From Ulota crispa (lineage: Eukaryota; Streptophyta; Bryopsida; Orthotrichales; Orthotrichaceae): 64,000 bases of DNA. Below, piece after piece: positions 62,160 to 64,000 of this stretch. Position 1 is the first letter of the stretch, and each line of letters opens with the position of its first letter. Under the pieces are notes generated by a model, which saw only the letters and a list, made by a program, of their open reading frames with translations, was not told where the DNA came from and ran no database searches. The stretch is taken from assembly GCA_963920765.1 (NCBI GenBank), contig OY987246.1, positions 2,544,501 to 2,608,500 on the forward strand, written 5' to 3'. Position numbers and translations under genes: made by a program.

Positions 62160-64000
62160 ATTTTCTCATGGATGTTTTACGTCACTATCCTTATTATGGA
62201 TGTCCTCGTCATTATCCTTGTCATGAATGTCCTTTGGTTTTGACCTTGTCATGGAAATATTTGTTGTTGTATTTCTCATGGATGTTTTTGCCACTATTTT
62301 TCACATAGATGTCCTTGCCGTTGACTTTGTTATGGATATCTTTTGGCACTATTCTTGTCATAGATGTCCTTGCAATTTATTTTTTTCATGGATGTTCTTG
62401 CCATTGTTGTTGTCATGTATGTCCTTTGTCACTATTCTTGTCATGGATAACTTGCCGTTGTCTTTCTCATGGTTATCTTTGTTGTTGTCTTTGTTATGTA
62501 TATCTTTTGACACTTGTCATGCATATCCAAGCTTGTTGATTTTTTTATTAATGTCCTTGTCATTGAGTTTGTCACATATGTCTTTGTGATTGTTCTTATC
62601 ATGGATGTCCTTGTTATTGTTTTTCTCATGGATGACCTTGCCTTTTAACGTTTTTATGAATGTGCATGTTGTTGTTTTTATCAAGTATTTCCTCAATCAT
62701 TACTCGTTTTCAAAAGTCTTTGATGTTGTCTTTTCCATGGATGTCCTTGCCATTGTCTTTCTCAAAAATATCTTTGCCATTGACTTTCTCACATATAGAA
62801 TGGCACTATATTTTTCATGGATTTCCTTGCCATTGTTTTTCAGATGAATGTCCTTTGTCATTGTTCTTATCAGGGATGTTCTTGTTGTTGTTTTGATCAT
62901 AAATGTCCTTGTCGTTGACTTTTTTGTATATGTCCTTTGGCATTGTTCTTGTCATAGATATCATTGTGGTTGTTTTTCTCATGGATGTCCTTCCTATTGT
63001 TGTTTTCATGGATGTTCCTACGGTTGACTTTGTCTTATATGTTCTCAATCATTGATCTTGTTATGGATATCTTTGTAGTTGTTTTTCTCATCCATGTCTT
63101 TGGCATTGATTTTGTCATGTATGTCCTTGTTATCTTTCTCACAAATGTCCTGGCCATTGACATTGTCATGTATGTCCTGGCCATTGACATTGTCATGTAT
63201 GTCCATCACTATTCTTATCATGGATGTCCTTATAGTTGTCTTTTTCATCAATGTTTTTGTAGTTGACTTTGTCATGTTTGTTTTTTAGTCACTATTCTTA
63301 TTAAGGATGTCTATGTTGTTGTCTTTTTAATGGATTTTGTTGCTATTGGGTTGTTATATTAACCCTTAGTCATTATTCTTTTTTATAGATGTCTTTGTCA
63401 TTATACTTCTCATGAATTTCTTCTATCACTAACATTTTTATGAATGTTCTTGGCACTTTTGTTTTTTGAATGTCCTCAGTGATTATAACAATCATAGACA
63501 TCATTGCCACTATTCTTCTTATAGATGTTTTTATCGTTGTTACAAATGTCCTTGCTGTTTTTTGTGTCATGGATCTCTTTGTCACTGTTCTTGTCATGGA
63601 TGTTCTTGCCGTTATCCTTCTCATGTATGTCCTTGCCACTACCCTTCTCATCAATGTCCTTGTTGTTTGTGTCATGAATGACCTTGTCGTTGTCTTTGTC
63701 ATGGATGTCCTTTCTATTATCCTTCTCATAAAATTTCTTGACACCATCCTTGGCATGATTACTCATGCCACTATCCTTTTCATGGATGTTGTTGTCATTG
63801 CTCGTCATAAAAATCATTGTCACTATCAATGCTTTCCTACCACAAATATTGCCATTATTCTTGGTAACATCACTGATGTTGCCAATATCTTTGCCAACCT
63901 CTTTGTGATGTACAGCGCTAGTATCTTTGTCATCTATTGTCCTTGTTACGTATAATCATTACTGTTGTTCTTGTCATTCACTATCTTTGTCATTAGATAC
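62160..64000 (+). repeat. Degenerate minisatellite, about 30-bp period, to window end
   Basis: Roughly sixty units near CATGGATGTCCTTGCCATTG plus about ten T-rich bases run to the end of the window, probably beyond. Period varies around 28-33 bp. Because 30 is a multiple of three, several frames stay open and give repetitive Ser/Thr/Lys/Met or Leu/Val peptides on both strands; these are not genes. Confidence 0.88.

Noticed and set aside
62227-63955. Many Leu/Val-rich or Lys/Thr-rich frames at the window end
   Set aside because: All arise from the 30-bp tandem repeat; peptides repeat every ten residues in several frames.
1-64000. CRISPR arrays, rRNA genes, LTR retrotransposons or virus-derived genes
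   Set aside because: No regularly spaced identical repeats with unique spacers, no rRNA-like stretch, and no reverse transcriptase, integrase or capsid motifs were seen in any frame.

Overview
The window is nuclear DNA of a land plant. Every gene I could model is intron-rich with GT-AG (one GC-AG) junctions, and the products are plant-type: a MYB80/MYB35-like R2R3 MYB, a plant linker-SH2 (STAT-like) protein, a plant-type cyclin C, a WDR83/MORG1 homologue and a DDX52/ROK1 (RH57-type) DEAD-box helicase. The DNA is AT-rich and packed with short inverted-repeat elements. I infer a non-seed plant from the mobile-element repertoire, but the species cannot be fixed from sequence alone.

Layout. 1-2.8 kb is gene-free, with a TTAA-flanked element and a G-rich minisatellite. 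3.05-7.25 kb (+) is the DEAD-box helicase (11 exons, 585 aa), preceded by a 13-bp ACGT-core repeat array. 8.5-11.8 kb (-) is cyclin C (9 exons, 259 aa), convergent with the helicase. 12-20.4 kb is repeats with no supported gene. 20.5-25.1 kb (-) is the R2R3 MYB (5 exons, 578 aa), whose last intron is nearly all one inverted-repeat element. 25.1-47 kb is a repeat desert holding a dense run of TTAA-flanked elements (26.8-32.7 kb), nested foldbacks (34-42 kb) and a broken F-box/kelch-like fragment at 47 kb. 47.5-51.0 kb (-) is WDR83 (8 exons, 302 aa). 51.1-55.3 kb is a large GC-rich imperfect palindrome containing a 200-N gap and a 685-bp duplication. 55.5-60.3 kb (+) is the linker-SH2 gene (11 exons, 799 aa), head-to-head with WDR83 across the palindrome. 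62.2 kb to the end is a degenerate minisatellite of about 30 bp period.

The genes are independent housekeeping or regulatory loci: ribosome biogenesis (DDX52/ROK1), Mediator kinase module (cyclin C), transcription (MYB), scaffold or spliceosome-associated WD40 protein (WDR83), and a phosphotyrosine-binding-type protein (SH2). They do not form a pathway. All exon models were built by hand: splice phases were summed and each total CDS length is divisible by three.

The most unusual content is the mobile DNA. About a dozen elements of 0.2-1 kb begin TTAACCC and end GGGTTAA, sometimes two neighbours sharing one TTAA, which resembles piggyBac-type target use. A second inverted-repeat family has apparently made a MYB intron, one terminal repeat supplying the splice donor. 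A third pair of foldback elements has 9-bp target duplications typical of Mutator-like elements. The palindrome between WDR83 and the SH2 gene is the largest unexplained structure.
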